DNA of 36,128 nucleotides, taken from Pseudomonas sp. REP124. Lineage in GTDB: Bacteria > Pseudomonadota > Gammaproteobacteria > Pseudomonadales > Pseudomonadaceae. Position numbers and translations under genes: made by a program. The DNA lies in assembly GCF_020164475.1 (NCBI RefSeq), contig NZ_JAIQWX010000058.1, forward strand, positions 1 to 36,128. The letters run 5' to 3'. This document shows, one piece after another, positions 24,360-30,792 of the stretch (the first letter of the stretch is position 1; every line of letters begins with the position of its first letter). The notes under the pieces were generated by a model, which had not been told where the DNA came from, ran no database searches, and saw only the letters and a program-made list of their open reading frames with translations.

Positions 24360-24863
24360 CTAACTCTGCTCGTAACGAATCTCATTGATCCACCACAGCA
24401 CCTCGCCGCTCGGGGTCTGCACCACAGCCTCATCGCCCTCTTCCTTCTTCAGAAGCGCACGCGCCATCGGCGAATCGATCGAGATGTAATCGTTGCGACC
24501 ATAGATTTCGTCGTACCCCACAACCCTGAACTTCTTGATCTCCCCCGCCTCGTTTTCGATCTCGACCCAGGCCCCGAAAAACACTTTGCCTTCCTGCTCG
24601 GGCGAATAGGCGACCACCCGAACATCCTCAAGCCGCTTGCGCAGATAACGGACGCGCCGGTCAATTTCCCGCAGCAGCTTCTTGTTGTACTGATAGTCGG
24701 CGTTTTCGCTGCGGTCACCCAACGACGCCGCCCACGTCACTTTGCGCGTGGTGTCAGGACGTTTTTCTCGCCATAGATAGTCGAGCTCCTGCTTCAGAGC
24801 TTCATGACCTTGCGTTGTGATGATGTTCGTACTCAAAGCGGGGGTGCTCACTGGCGATGACAT
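24360..24863 (-). CDS. greB: Transcript cleavage factor GreB
   Basis: A 167-residue GreB that rescues backtracked RNA polymerase by stimulating RNA cleavage. The coiled-coil tip SLGDRSENADYQYNKKLLRE has Asp50 and Glu53, matching Asp41 and Glu44 of the E. coli protein; the N-terminus is nine residues longer (SSPVSTPAL). The C-terminal FKBP-like domain is complete (KVFFGAWVEIENEAGE, ISIDSPMARALLKKEEGDE). It is divergent from the yhdH-like gene, 169 bases away, and convergent with the ABC permease. Confidence 0.95.
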   Translation of the reverse strand: MSSPVSTPALSTNIITTQGHEALKQELDYLWREKRPDTTRKVTWAASLGDRSENADYQYNKKLLREIDRRVRYLRKRLEDVRVVAYSPEQEGKVFFGAWVEIENEAGEIKKFRVVGYDEIYGRNDYISIDSPMARALLKKEEGDEAVVQTPSGEVLWWINEIRYEQS

Positions 24864-24960
24864 CGGCTAACGATATTTGAACCGCTCTTGATCAGGCAAC
24901 CTGTCGACAGGCTTGCCATTGAGACAAGGGGCAATATTTCGACGCTGGTCACTTCATGGA

Positions 24961-24988
24961 TTGACATTTAAGACGACCAGTCTAATAA
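24961..24988 (+). promoter_or_regulatory. Sigma-70 promoter with operator-like dyad
   Basis: TTGACA (24961-24966) and TAATAA (24983-24988) are spaced 16 bases apart, 45 bases before the reductase start. Between them, AGAC-GACCA-GTCT (24971-24983) is a dyad of the kind recognised by TetR-family regulators. No such regulator gene is adjacent. Confidence 0.6.
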
Positions 24989-25032
24989 TTTTTTACAATT
25001 TATAGCCGATCGGTCCAATAAAGGAAAAAGCC

Positions 25033-26016
25033 ATGTTCAACGCAATCCTGATTGAGAAAGACGACACCGGTAACCACGCGCGCATCGCACAACTGGAGCC
25101 ATCACAGCTCCCACCCGGCAATGTGACCGTGCGCGTGGACTGCAGCACCCTCAACTACAAGGATGCCCTGGCGATTACGGGCAAAGGTCCGGTGGTTCGC
25201 TCCTTTCCAATGGTGCCGGGGATCGATCTGGCAGGCAGCGTCGAACACAGCGACCACCCTGATTTCAAGGCGGGTGACAGCGTCTTGCTCAACGGTTGGG
25301 GAGTGGGCGAAGGGCACTGGGGTGGACTGTCCCAGGTGGCTCGACTGAATGGCGACTGGCTGATTCCGCTGCCCGAAGGCTTCACCGCCGCGCAAGCCAT
25401 GGCTATCGGCACCGCTGGATACACGGCCATGCTTTCGGTGCTCGCCCTGGAGCGCAATGGCGTCACGCCGGACAAAGGCGAAATTCTGGTCACTGGAGCC
25501 AATGGTGGGGTCGGCAGTTTTTCCATCGCCCTCCTCTCCCGCCTGGGCTACACGGTAGTCGCCTCCACCGGTCGCCTCGAGGAGACGGACTACCTGAAAA
25601 AACTCGGTGCATCGCAAATCATTGACCGCGCCCAGCTGAGCGAACCCGGCCGCCCTCTGGCAAAAGAACGCTGGGCCGGCGCCATCGACTCAGTGGGCAG
25701 TCACACCCTGGCCAACGTCTGCGCCAGCACTCGCTACGGTGGCACTGTCGCGGCTTGCGGCCTGGCGCAAGGCATGGATTTTCCCGCCAGCGTTGCCCCA
25801 TTCATTCTGCGCGGCGTGACCCTGGCCGGCATCGACAGCGTGATGCGCCCGCGCAAGGATCGATTGGAGGCGTGGAGTCGTCTGGCTCGGGATCTTGATC
25901 GTGCCATGCTGAAAGAAATCACCCGGGAAATAGCCCTGAGCGAAGTCGTGCAGACGGCCAGTCAACTGCTGGCCGGCGAAGTACGCGGACGGGTGGTGGT
26001 GAACGTCAACAGCTGA
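25033..26016 (+). CDS. AcuI/YhdH-type NADPH:acrylyl-CoA reductase
   Basis: A 327-residue zinc-free medium-chain dehydrogenase/reductase of the YhdH/AcuI group. The NADPH motif VTGANGGVGS is at 153-162. Group signatures include STLNYKDALAITGKGPVVR, FPMVPGIDLAGSV, VLLNGWGVGEGHWGG and the substrate-domain GIDSVMRPRKDR. AcuI reduces acryloyl-CoA to propionyl-CoA, a toxic intermediate; YhdH is its close relative. An AAAGGAAAAA ribosome site precedes the ATG. A strong promoter with a dyad suggests repression and induction. It is divergent from greB. Confidence 0.9.
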   Translation: MFNAILIEKDDTGNHARIAQLEPSQLPPGNVTVRVDCSTLNYKDALAITGKGPVVRSFPMVPGIDLAGSVEHSDHPDFKAGDSVLLNGWGVGEGHWGGLSQVARLNGDWLIPLPEGFTAAQAMAIGTAGYTAMLSVLALERNGVTPDKGEILVTGANGGVGSFSIALLSRLGYTVVASTGRLEETDYLKKLGASQIIDRAQLSEPGRPLAKERWAGAIDSVGSHTLANVCASTRYGGTVAACGLAQGMDFPASVAPFILRGVTLAGIDSVMRPRKDRLEAWSRLARDLDRAMLKEITREIALSEVVQTASQLLAGEVRGRVVVNVNS

Positions 26017-26026
26017 GCAATCGCCC

Positions 26027-26338
26027 TCAGCGACGGGTGATCAACCCTTGTCGGGCAACACGGACCAGTTGCCTGATAACTTCCGGGGCATCTTCGATGC
26101 CGGGAGATTGAATCACCGCCAGATCGAAACTGTCGCTGGCAAAACGAGCCAGCGACTCACCATCTTCGACGAACTGAATCAGAAACGCTGCCGGTCCACC
26201 GGTACGACGCGGCCAGCCGTCCAGATAACGCAAAAGCGTCGGCTGATGTTTACCGCCAAGCAGGATTTTTGGATTGCGCTGGGTGAGATGTGCCGTGATC
26301 GGCGCGGGACGTACAACAGGGCTTGGTGCATTCATCAT
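26027..26338 (-). CDS. Methyltransferase-like C-terminal fragment protein, function unknown
   Basis: A 103-residue protein. Its second half, SFDLAVIQSPGIEDAPEVIR followed by QLVRVARQGLITRR, resembles the end of class I SAM-dependent methyltransferases (FDLVxxxHVLEHVxDPxxxLxELxRVAKxG), but the SAM-binding loop is absent. It may be a stand-alone remnant or a dimerising domain. The frame runs up to 26494, with a well-spaced AGGA before an ATG at 26485, but that extension uses rare codons (AGA, AGG, ATA, CTA) unlike Pseudomonas genes, so I prefer 26338. It is convergent with the yhdH-like gene, the two stops lying 10 bases apart. Confidence 0.6.
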   Translation of the reverse strand: MMNAPSPVVRPAPITAHLTQRNPKILLGGKHQPTLLRYLDGWPRRTGGPAAFLIQFVEDGESLARFASDSFDLAVIQSPGIEDAPEVIRQLVRVARQGLITRR

Positions 26339-26511
26339 GTCGTGTCTCTGCCTCAAAAGTCTGCATGGCAGGTGAGAGGCAACACCGAACCAGCGCTTTA
26401 GCGGAATTTCGAAACCGTTTCCGGCTTCTATGGCGACTGATCGAGTCACCTGGCGCCCCGCAAGTAGCTGTTTAAATCGGCGCATGAGCAGCATCCTAGA
26501 GAAGCTGACCG

Positions 26512-26542
26512 GACAGTGTCAAGAATGACGCACAACACTGTC
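26512..26542. promoter_or_regulatory. Perfect 8-bp dyad, possible operator
   Basis: GACAGTGT (26512-26519) pairs with ACACTGTC (26535-26542) around 15 bases. It lies between the methyltransferase-like gene and the glycine-zipper terminator and would sit upstream of the former. Function unknown. Confidence 0.35.
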
Positions 26543-26564
26543 TGCGACTTTCCGGAGCGCACAA

Positions 26565-26599
26565 AAGAAAAATGCCCGAATCGCGAGATTCGGGCATTT
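26565..26599 (-). terminator. Intrinsic terminator of the glycine-zipper gene
   Basis: AAATGCCCGAATC (26570-26582) pairs perfectly with GATTCGGGCATTT (26587-26599). An A-rich run to the left gives a T-rich tail on the reverse strand. Confidence 0.9.
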
Positions 26600-26628
26600 G
26601 CCTTGATCGATCAGAAGACCGCCGGGGA

Positions 26629-26997
26629 TCAGTGACGCTTGTGACCTTTGGCCAGGTTGTTGCCTACCCCGCCGCCCAACGCACCACCCAGGCCAGCGCC
26701 GATGGTGGAACCGGTCTTGCCACCCAGGCTGTTGCCGATGACCGAACCGCCAGCGGCGCCCACACCGCCACCGATGGCAGCGCTGGTGCGGTGGCCTTTC
26801 TTGGCGGCAACAGCGCTGCCGGCTGCGCCCGCTACACCAGCACCGATGGCTGCGCCAGTGCTGCCGCCCATGCTTTGGCCGACAACGTTACCCAGCGCGC
26901 CGCCCAAACCGCCGCCGATTGCGGCAGTGCCGTCGCCAGCCATCGCGCCTTGAGCGACCAGAAGACCCAGAACCAAAGCAGGCAGAGTGAAACGCAT
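26629..26997 (-). CDS. Exported glycine-zipper protein
   Basis: A 122-residue protein with a signal peptide (ALVLGLLVAQGAMA, cleavage near residue 20) and a mature part made of glycine-zipper segments: AAIGGGLGGALGNVVGQSMG, GAAIGAGVAGAAGSAVAAKK, AIGGGVGAAGGSVIG and IGAGLGGALGGGVGNNLAKG. Such proteins insert into or associate with the envelope; the role is unknown. The start at 26997 has GAGG seven bases upstream; a longer frame from 27063 lacks signal-peptide logic. A strong terminator lies 30 bases after the stop. Confidence 0.87.
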   Translation of the reverse strand: MRFTLPALVLGLLVAQGAMAGDGTAAIGGGLGGALGNVVGQSMGGSTGAAIGAGVAGAAGSAVAAKKGHRTSAAIGGGVGAAGGSVIGNSLGGKTGSTIGAGLGGALGGGVGNNLAKGHKRH

Positions 26998-27140
26998 GAC
27001 AAAAACCTCAAAAATAGGGAAGAAAATCAAAAGGGTCGGGATTGAATGCTTTAAGGCAGACAAAGTCCAGACATGCGCGTGCGCAGCCTCGTTATCGGCG
27101 ACGGTTGGACAGTTTTTATGGAAAAGGTTTTATGACAGGC

Positions 27141-27166
27141 AAAAAAAAGCCCGCTGGGGAACGGGC
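27141..27166 (-). terminator. Reverse-strand terminator with no assigned gene
   Basis: GCCCG (27149-27153) pairs with CGGGC (27162-27166) and eight A residues at 27141-27148 give a T8 tail on the reverse strand. Confidence 0.7.
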
Positions 27167-27283
27167 AGGGTGTTGCTTCTAACGGATGAGTTCAGCCTAC
27201 GTACGACCTTGTGAAAACTTTGTGAAAAGCCGGACACCTTAAACATTCGTTCACACAATTCGAAGACACGGAAATCCGGACAC

Positions 27284-27309
27284 AAAAAACCCCGCGCGAT
27301 GGCGGGGTT
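27284..27309 (-). terminator. Intrinsic terminator of the 62-residue gene
   Basis: AACCCCGC (27288-27295) pairs with GCGGGGTT (27302-27309), with an A-run at the left, 12 bases after the stop of the gene at 27322. Confidence 0.88.
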
Positions 27310-27321
27310 GATTCAAGCCAT

Positions 27322-27510
27322 TCACTTCCTGGCCGGCGGCGTCACTCTAGGAAGAAATTTCCCTTTCAGTACCCGACTCGCCTGGGTCTTGATCCTGCGG
27401 ACTTCAACCTGATCCTCGCCGAAGCTTGCGACGTATACAGTCTGCCCACAGTGGACGAAATTGTTGATCGGGAATTCTGCACCATCATCTTCAATGTACG
27501 GATCAACCAT
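27322..27510 (-). CDS. Small protein of unknown function (62 residues)
   Basis: A 62-residue protein with an acidic start (VDPYIEDDGAEFPINNFVHC) and a basic C-terminus (KGKFLPRVTPPARK). A single cysteine lies at position 21. I do not recognise a family. The case for a real gene is the strong terminator just downstream on the same strand, the ordinary codon use and an AAAGGGGTG ribosome site a few bases before the ATG. The central part (GQTVYVASFGEDQVEVRRIK) looks like a small beta-rich fold. Confidence 0.6.
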   Translation of the reverse strand: MVDPYIEDDGAEFPINNFVHCGQTVYVASFGEDQVEVRRIKTQASRVLKGKFLPRVTPPARK

Positions 27511-27658
27511 TTCATCACCCCTTTTTCAAAAGCGGGATCGACACCGGCAAGCCCATTTGCCCGAACCATATCGATCACCAAGCATTTTGAGACTAGCCGG
27601 TCATTACCGGACTTGTGATTCAGATTGCCGAACGCCCGACGAATGGACCCAACTGCAG

Positions 27659-27979
27659 TTACCTCAACTTCACCGCCGTCCCGGTCACGAACACCACGAC
27701 CATGCCGCCCTTGCCCGCCGGCATGCTGATCTCGTAATCGAGCCCCACCACCGCATCCGCCTGAAGGGCCCGCGCCCGCGCCTTGATCTCATCGGTGGCC
27801 TGGATACGTGCTTCCTTCAAGGCGCGCTCCAGCGTCTGGGAGCGTCCACCGAAAAAGTCCCGCATCCCTGCAAACACATCGCGGATGACGTTGATGCCCT
27901 GCACCGACTCGGCGCTGACAATGTCCAGGTAGGCGGTGATTTGCCGGCCTTCGATAGCGTGGGTGGTGGTCGTGATCAT
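27659..27979 (-). CDS. YbjQ-family (UPF0145) protein
   Basis: A 106-residue protein of the YbjQ/DUF74 family, which forms homopentamers. Conserved features are the start ITTTTHAIEGRQITAYLDIV, the GINVIRDVFAGMRDFFGGRS block, and ALQADAVVGLDYEI. The biological function is not established; some relatives are described as heavy-metal-binding-domain proteins. No signal peptide. It lies among small reverse-strand genes and has no obvious partner. Confidence 0.88.
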   Translation of the reverse strand: MITTTTHAIEGRQITAYLDIVSAESVQGINVIRDVFAGMRDFFGGRSQTLERALKEARIQATDEIKARARALQADAVVGLDYEISMPAGKGGMVVVFVTGTAVKLR

Positions 27980-28041
27980 TGCATTCCTGTTTGCACTGAC
28001 TAGTGGATGGTGGAGCGGCCAGCGCCGCGCTGGGAACGATA

Positions 28042-28266
28042 TCAGGGAACCAGAAGCTTTATCAGGAGCGCGGTGACAGTCGCTACCGTGCCGATAAAGC
28101 CAACGGCAATGACAACCGGATACCAGAAAACCTCACGGGTCATCTTGCCCGCTTCGGCGTTCAACTTGCCCGCTTCGGCGCGCAACTTGCGTTGCTCGGC
28201 TTTCAGCTTGGCGATTTCCAAAAGGATCTTTTCGTACTCGGCTTGCTTCATGGTCGTGTCCTGCAT
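28042..28266 (-). CDS. Coiled-coil small membrane protein with tandem heptad repeat
   Basis: A 74-residue protein: a charged coiled coil at about residues 8-46 and one transmembrane helix at about 49-71 (VVIAVGFIGTVATVTALLI). The coil contains a tandem seven-residue unit, KLRAEAG-KLNAEAG, encoded by two near-identical 21-base repeats (28144-28185). GGAGAG lies about seven bases before the ATG at 28266. The family is unrecognised; a scaffold or anchor role is a guess. It may vary in repeat copy number among strains. Confidence 0.7.
   Translation of the reverse strand: MQDTTMKQAEYEKILLEIAKLKAEQRKLRAEAGKLNAEAGKMTREVFWYPVVIAVGFIGTVATVTALLIKLLVP
28144..28185. repeat. In-frame 21-bp tandem repeat
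   Basis: Two copies of a 21-base unit beginning CTTGCCCGCTTCGGCG (28144-28164 and 28165-28185), differing at two or three bases, code one coiled-coil heptad each. The unit length keeps the reading frame. Confidence 0.8.
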
Positions 28267-28493
28267 ATCGATGCTCTCCGTCCCTGGTCAGTCGGTATGG
28301 TTATTTCCTGCGGGTCAATTCTGTACACGGAACGCGTCCAACGAACACTCCCCGCCAGAACGGGCGACTTTAAGCACGCAGCCCCTTGGAAACCCCGTGC
28401 TGCCTGGCTTTACGGTGCAACGTCCTACGCACCGCTCCAGATTCCTACATCATTTTCAGCAACACCTGTAGGAACACCGACCCCGAAAAGCAC

Positions 28494-28525
28494 AAAACCC
28501 CTGGCTTCTTTCGAAACCAGGGGTT
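28494..28525 (-). terminator. Intrinsic terminator of the tRNA-Ser transcript
   Basis: AACCCCTGG (28496-28504) pairs perfectly with CCAGGGGTT (28517-28525), followed on the reverse strand by a short T-run, 17 bases after the tRNA 3' end. Confidence 0.85.
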
Positions 28526-28541
28526 CTGCTTACATCGAATT

Positions 28542-28631
28542 TGGCGGTGAAGGAGAGATTCGAACTCTCGATACAGTTTCCTGTATACACACTTTCCAGG
28601 CGTGCTCCTTAAGCCACTCGGACACTTCACC
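28542..28631 (-). tRNA. tRNA-Ser(GGA)
   Basis: A 90-base class II tRNA. The acceptor stem is GGTGAAG paired with CTTCACC, discriminator G and an encoded CCA (TGG at 28542-28544 on the plus strand). The anticodon loop CTGGAAA has anticodon GGA at 28597-28595, reading UCC and UCU codons. The long variable arm is GTATACAGGAAACTGTAT, and the T arm contains GTTCGAATC. No integrase or repeated tRNA end is seen nearby. Confidence 0.97.
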
Positions 28632-28938
28632 GTATCTCTTCAAACATGTTCTGTCTGTCGAGGCGCGCTAATGTAGTCGAAAGCTTTTCTGATGGCAAAT
28701 ATTTTTTTCAGAATTTTCATGCGCTTAACGCAATTCGTTGTTTCGGGCTTATCGGATGATGGCAAACCGGCCAATCTCTGGTTCAACGTACGCTTCCATA
28801 TAGAAGGCAACGCAACGCCAGCATGGAGCGCCGGCCCGCAAAGACGGGCAAAGGGTGACTGGCTGGTCAGTCATGGCGCTTTACCTTGCCCAGAGCCGTG
28901 GGTAACGTCTGCCCATCTTTATTGAAAGGAATAGCGTC
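28632..28938 (+). other. Upstream region of the crotonase gene
   Basis: The left part is AT-rich and holds the tRNA-Ser promoter side. The right part carries a three-way-junction RNA candidate (28827-28880), then a second hairpin (TTACC at 28881-28885 with GGTAA at 28901-28905) and the ribosome site. A 77-codon frame at 28692-28925 overlaps this but has no family match. Confidence 0.55.
28827..28880 (+). ncRNA. Candidate structured leader RNA (three-way junction)
   Basis: Closing stem AGCGCC (28827-28832) with GGCGCT (28875-28880). Inside, GCCCG-CAAAGA-CGGGC (28834-28849) forms a hairpin with a six-base loop, and TGACTG-GCTGGT-CAGTCA (28856-28873) a second. Junctions are one base, six bases (AAAGGG) and one base. 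All three stems are perfect. It ends 58 bases before the crotonase ATG. It has GCAAAG and GGGCAAAGG stretches recalling c-di-GMP-I riboswitches but does not fit that fold. It could be a regulatory leader; this is inferred from one sequence. Confidence 0.5.
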
Positions 28939-29628
28939 ATGAGTGAGTTGATTTCCTACCACCTCGAAGACGGTATCGCGACCCTGACCCTGAGCAACGG
29001 CAAGGTCAACGCCATCTCTCCGGACGTGATTGCAGCCTTCAACGCTGCCCTGGATCAGGCGGTGGCCGATCGCGCGGTAGTCATCATCACCGGTCAGCCG
29101 GGGATTCTCTCGGGCGGTTACGATTTGAAGGTCATGACCTCCGGCCCCAAGGAAGCCGTGTCGCTGGTCACCTCCGGCTCGACCCTGGCCCGTCGCCTGT
29201 TGTCGCACCCGTTCCCGGTGATCGTCGCCTGCCCCGGCCATGCCGTGGCCAAGGGTGCGTTCCTGCTGTTGTCGGCGGACTACCGCATCGGTGTCGACGG
29301 CCCGTTCAGCATCGGCCTGAACGAAGTGCAGATCGGCATGACCATGCACCACGCCGGTATCGAACTGGCCCGTGATCGTCTGCGCAAATCGGCGTTCCAC
29401 CGTTCGGTCATCAACGGTGAAATGTTCAACCCTCAGACTGCCGTGGATGCCGGTTTCCTCGATGTCGTGGTGTCGGCCGAGGAACTGCAGAGCACCGCGC
29501 TGGCGGCGGCTCGTCAGTTGAAGAAGATCAACATGACCGCCCACAAGAACACCAAGTTGAAAGTGCGCAAGGCGCTGCTGGAGACCCTGGACAACGCGAT
29601 CATCGCGGACCAGGAACACCTGGGTTAA
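28939..29628 (+). CDS. Crotonase-family enoyl-CoA hydratase/isomerase
   Basis: A 229-residue single-domain crotonase. Oxyanion-hole residues are in SGGYDLKVM and in GHAVAKGAFLLLSADYR. The second glutamate position is kept (LNEVQIGMTM), but the position of the first catalytic glutamate of enoyl-CoA hydratases (GCEL-type) is a Leu/Phe here (KGAFLLL). Members with one glutamate are often enoyl-CoA isomerases or have other activities, so 'hydratase' is unsafe. AAGGAA seven bases before the ATG. Preceded by a structured leader candidate; a REPIN follows. Confidence 0.87.
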   Translation: MSELISYHLEDGIATLTLSNGKVNAISPDVIAAFNAALDQAVADRAVVIITGQPGILSGGYDLKVMTSGPKEAVSLVTSGSTLARRLLSHPFPVIVACPGHAVAKGAFLLLSADYRIGVDGPFSIGLNEVQIGMTMHHAGIELARDRLRKSAFHRSVINGEMFNPQTAVDAGFLDVVVSAEELQSTALAAARQLKKINMTAHKNTKLKVRKALLETLDNAIIADQEHLG

Positions 29629-29645
29629 TAATCCAGTACGACCTT

Positions 29646-29745
29646 TGTGGGAGCGAGCCTGCTCGCGATGGGTGACACCGATAACGCGCAGTCTCTGAAT
29701 TAGTGCGTTGTCTGCGAGTTTTTCGCGAGCAGGCTCGCTTCCACA
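29646..29745. repeat. REPIN between crotonase and PlsC-type gene
   Basis: Forward unit at 29646-29670 (GTGGGAGCGAGCCTGCTCGC) and reverse unit at 29722-29745, with one mismatch in the right arm (TTCCACA for TCCCACA). Confidence 0.9.
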
Positions 29746-29912
29746 TCGATCATGTTGAGCCTTCCCTGCCTGAGCCGCTCTGGCCTGCGCGTGACCAATC
29801 AGTCAGAAACAATTGCTTAAACATCGCCTATCTCCTGCCTTCTGAGTGGCAATTGCCGAAAACAGTGCACATCCGTACACTGCGCCACCTTTTGTCCCGG
29901 TGGGGCCTGAAA

Positions 29913-30635
29913 ATGCTGTTTGTTTTACGTATGTCATTGATGGCCCTGCACTTTATCGTGGCGGGTGTGCTCGGCGTGGTGCTCGGTCTGTGCCGCCCTT
30001 TCAATCCCGATAACAGTCGTTTGTGCGCCCGCCTCTATGCCTGGCCGGCGATGTGCATTTTGCGTTTGCGGGTGAAGGCCGACGTCGGGCCATTGATGAA
30101 TAAACCCGACAGCTGCGTGATCATTGCCAACCACCAATCCAACTACGATCTGTTCGTGTTCGGCAACGTGGTACCTCGCCGTACCGTGTGCATCGGCAAG
30201 AAGAGCCTGAAATGGGTGCCCCTGTTCGGTCAGTTGTTCTGGCTGGCCGGTAACGTGCTGATCGACCGCGGCAACGCGCACAAGGCGCGCCAGTCGATGC
30301 TGACCACAACCCACACCCTGCAAAACGAAGACACTTCGATCTGGGTCTTCCCCGAAGGCACACGCAATCTGGGCAAGGAATTGTTGCCGTTCAAGAAAGG
30401 CGCCTTTCAGATGGCCATTGCTGCGGGAGTTCCGATTGTCCCGGTGTGTGTCAGCAGTTACGTCAAGCACATGCGATTGAACCGCTGGCGCAGTGGGAAA
30501 ATTCTGATTCGCTCGCTGCCGGCGATTCCCACCGCGGGTCTTAGCATGGATGACATGCCCATGTTGATTGTCCGCTGCCAGGAACAGATGCGCGAATGCA
30601 TCGATTCGATGGACCGGCAACTTCAAGCCGCCTGA
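29913..30635 (+). CDS. 1-acyl-sn-glycerol-3-phosphate acyltransferase (PlsC family)
   Basis: A 240-residue membrane-associated acyltransferase that makes phosphatidic acid from lysophosphatidic acid. It has an N-terminal membrane segment (MALHFIVAGVLGVVLGL), motif I NHQSNYD (73-79, His74 and Asp79), motif II around CIGKKSLKWVPLFGQ, motif III FPEGTR (146-151) and motif IV AGVPIVPVCVSSY. The frame is open back to 29703, across the REPIN, so I take the ATG at 29913, where family similarity begins; its ribosome site is weak. Terminator follows. Confidence 0.88.
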   Translation: MLFVLRMSLMALHFIVAGVLGVVLGLCRPFNPDNSRLCARLYAWPAMCILRLRVKADVGPLMNKPDSCVIIANHQSNYDLFVFGNVVPRRTVCIGKKSLKWVPLFGQLFWLAGNVLIDRGNAHKARQSMLTTTHTLQNEDTSIWVFPEGTRNLGKELLPFKKGAFQMAIAAGVPIVPVCVSSYVKHMRLNRWRSGKILIRSLPAIPTAGLSMDDMPMLIVRCQEQMRECIDSMDRQLQAA

Positions 30636-30641
30636 ACATGA

Positions 30642-30666
30642 AACCCGCCTTGCGCGGGTTTTCTTT
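30642..30666 (+). terminator. Intrinsic terminator after the PlsC-type gene
   Basis: AACCCGC (30642-30648) pairs with GCGGGTT (30654-30660) and is followed by TTCTTTTG. Confidence 0.82.
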
Positions 30667-30792
30667 TGTGCAGAACTTCGCAAGTTTCACTGACTCTCAA
30701 CTCTTGGACAGCGCTAAGCTGAAGACTGCCTGGCCATTTGCCTGAGGCTGGCGAATTTGCCTAAAACTGCCAAGAAGAAGTGAACAAAGATC

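Larger units (their letters stand above)
26998..27321. other. Gene-free stretch with two reverse-strand terminators
   Basis: Contains terminator hairpins at 27141-27166 and 27284-27309, both oriented for reverse-strand transcripts. Only the right one is needed by the small gene at 27322, so the interval 27140-27284 could hold a short reverse-strand RNA. The strand also has a TTTTCACAA direct repeat (27210-27230 region) and two CCGGACAC copies. No open frame stands out. Confidence 0.5.

Noticed and set aside
26339..26494. A longer N-terminus for the methyltransferase-like gene (start at 26485 with AGGA)
   Set aside because: The extension has codons rare in this chromosome (AGA, AGG, ATA, CTA); kept only as an alternative.
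28542..28631. tRNA-Ser as an integration site for a genomic island
   Set aside because: No integrase, direct repeat of the tRNA end or foreign-looking cargo in the window.
28827..28880. A c-di-GMP-I (GEMM) riboswitch
   Set aside because: GCAAAG and GGGCAAA words occur, but the order, stem pairing and tetraloop-receptor geometry do not match; reported only as an unclassified structured leader.
28692..28925. A 77-codon plus-strand frame upstream of the crotonase gene
   Set aside because: No ribosome site of note, no known family, and it spans a strongly structured RNA candidate; better explained as a leader region.
29703..29912. A longer PlsC-type protein starting at 29703
   Set aside because: That start lies inside a REPIN and the extra 70 residues match nothing in the family.
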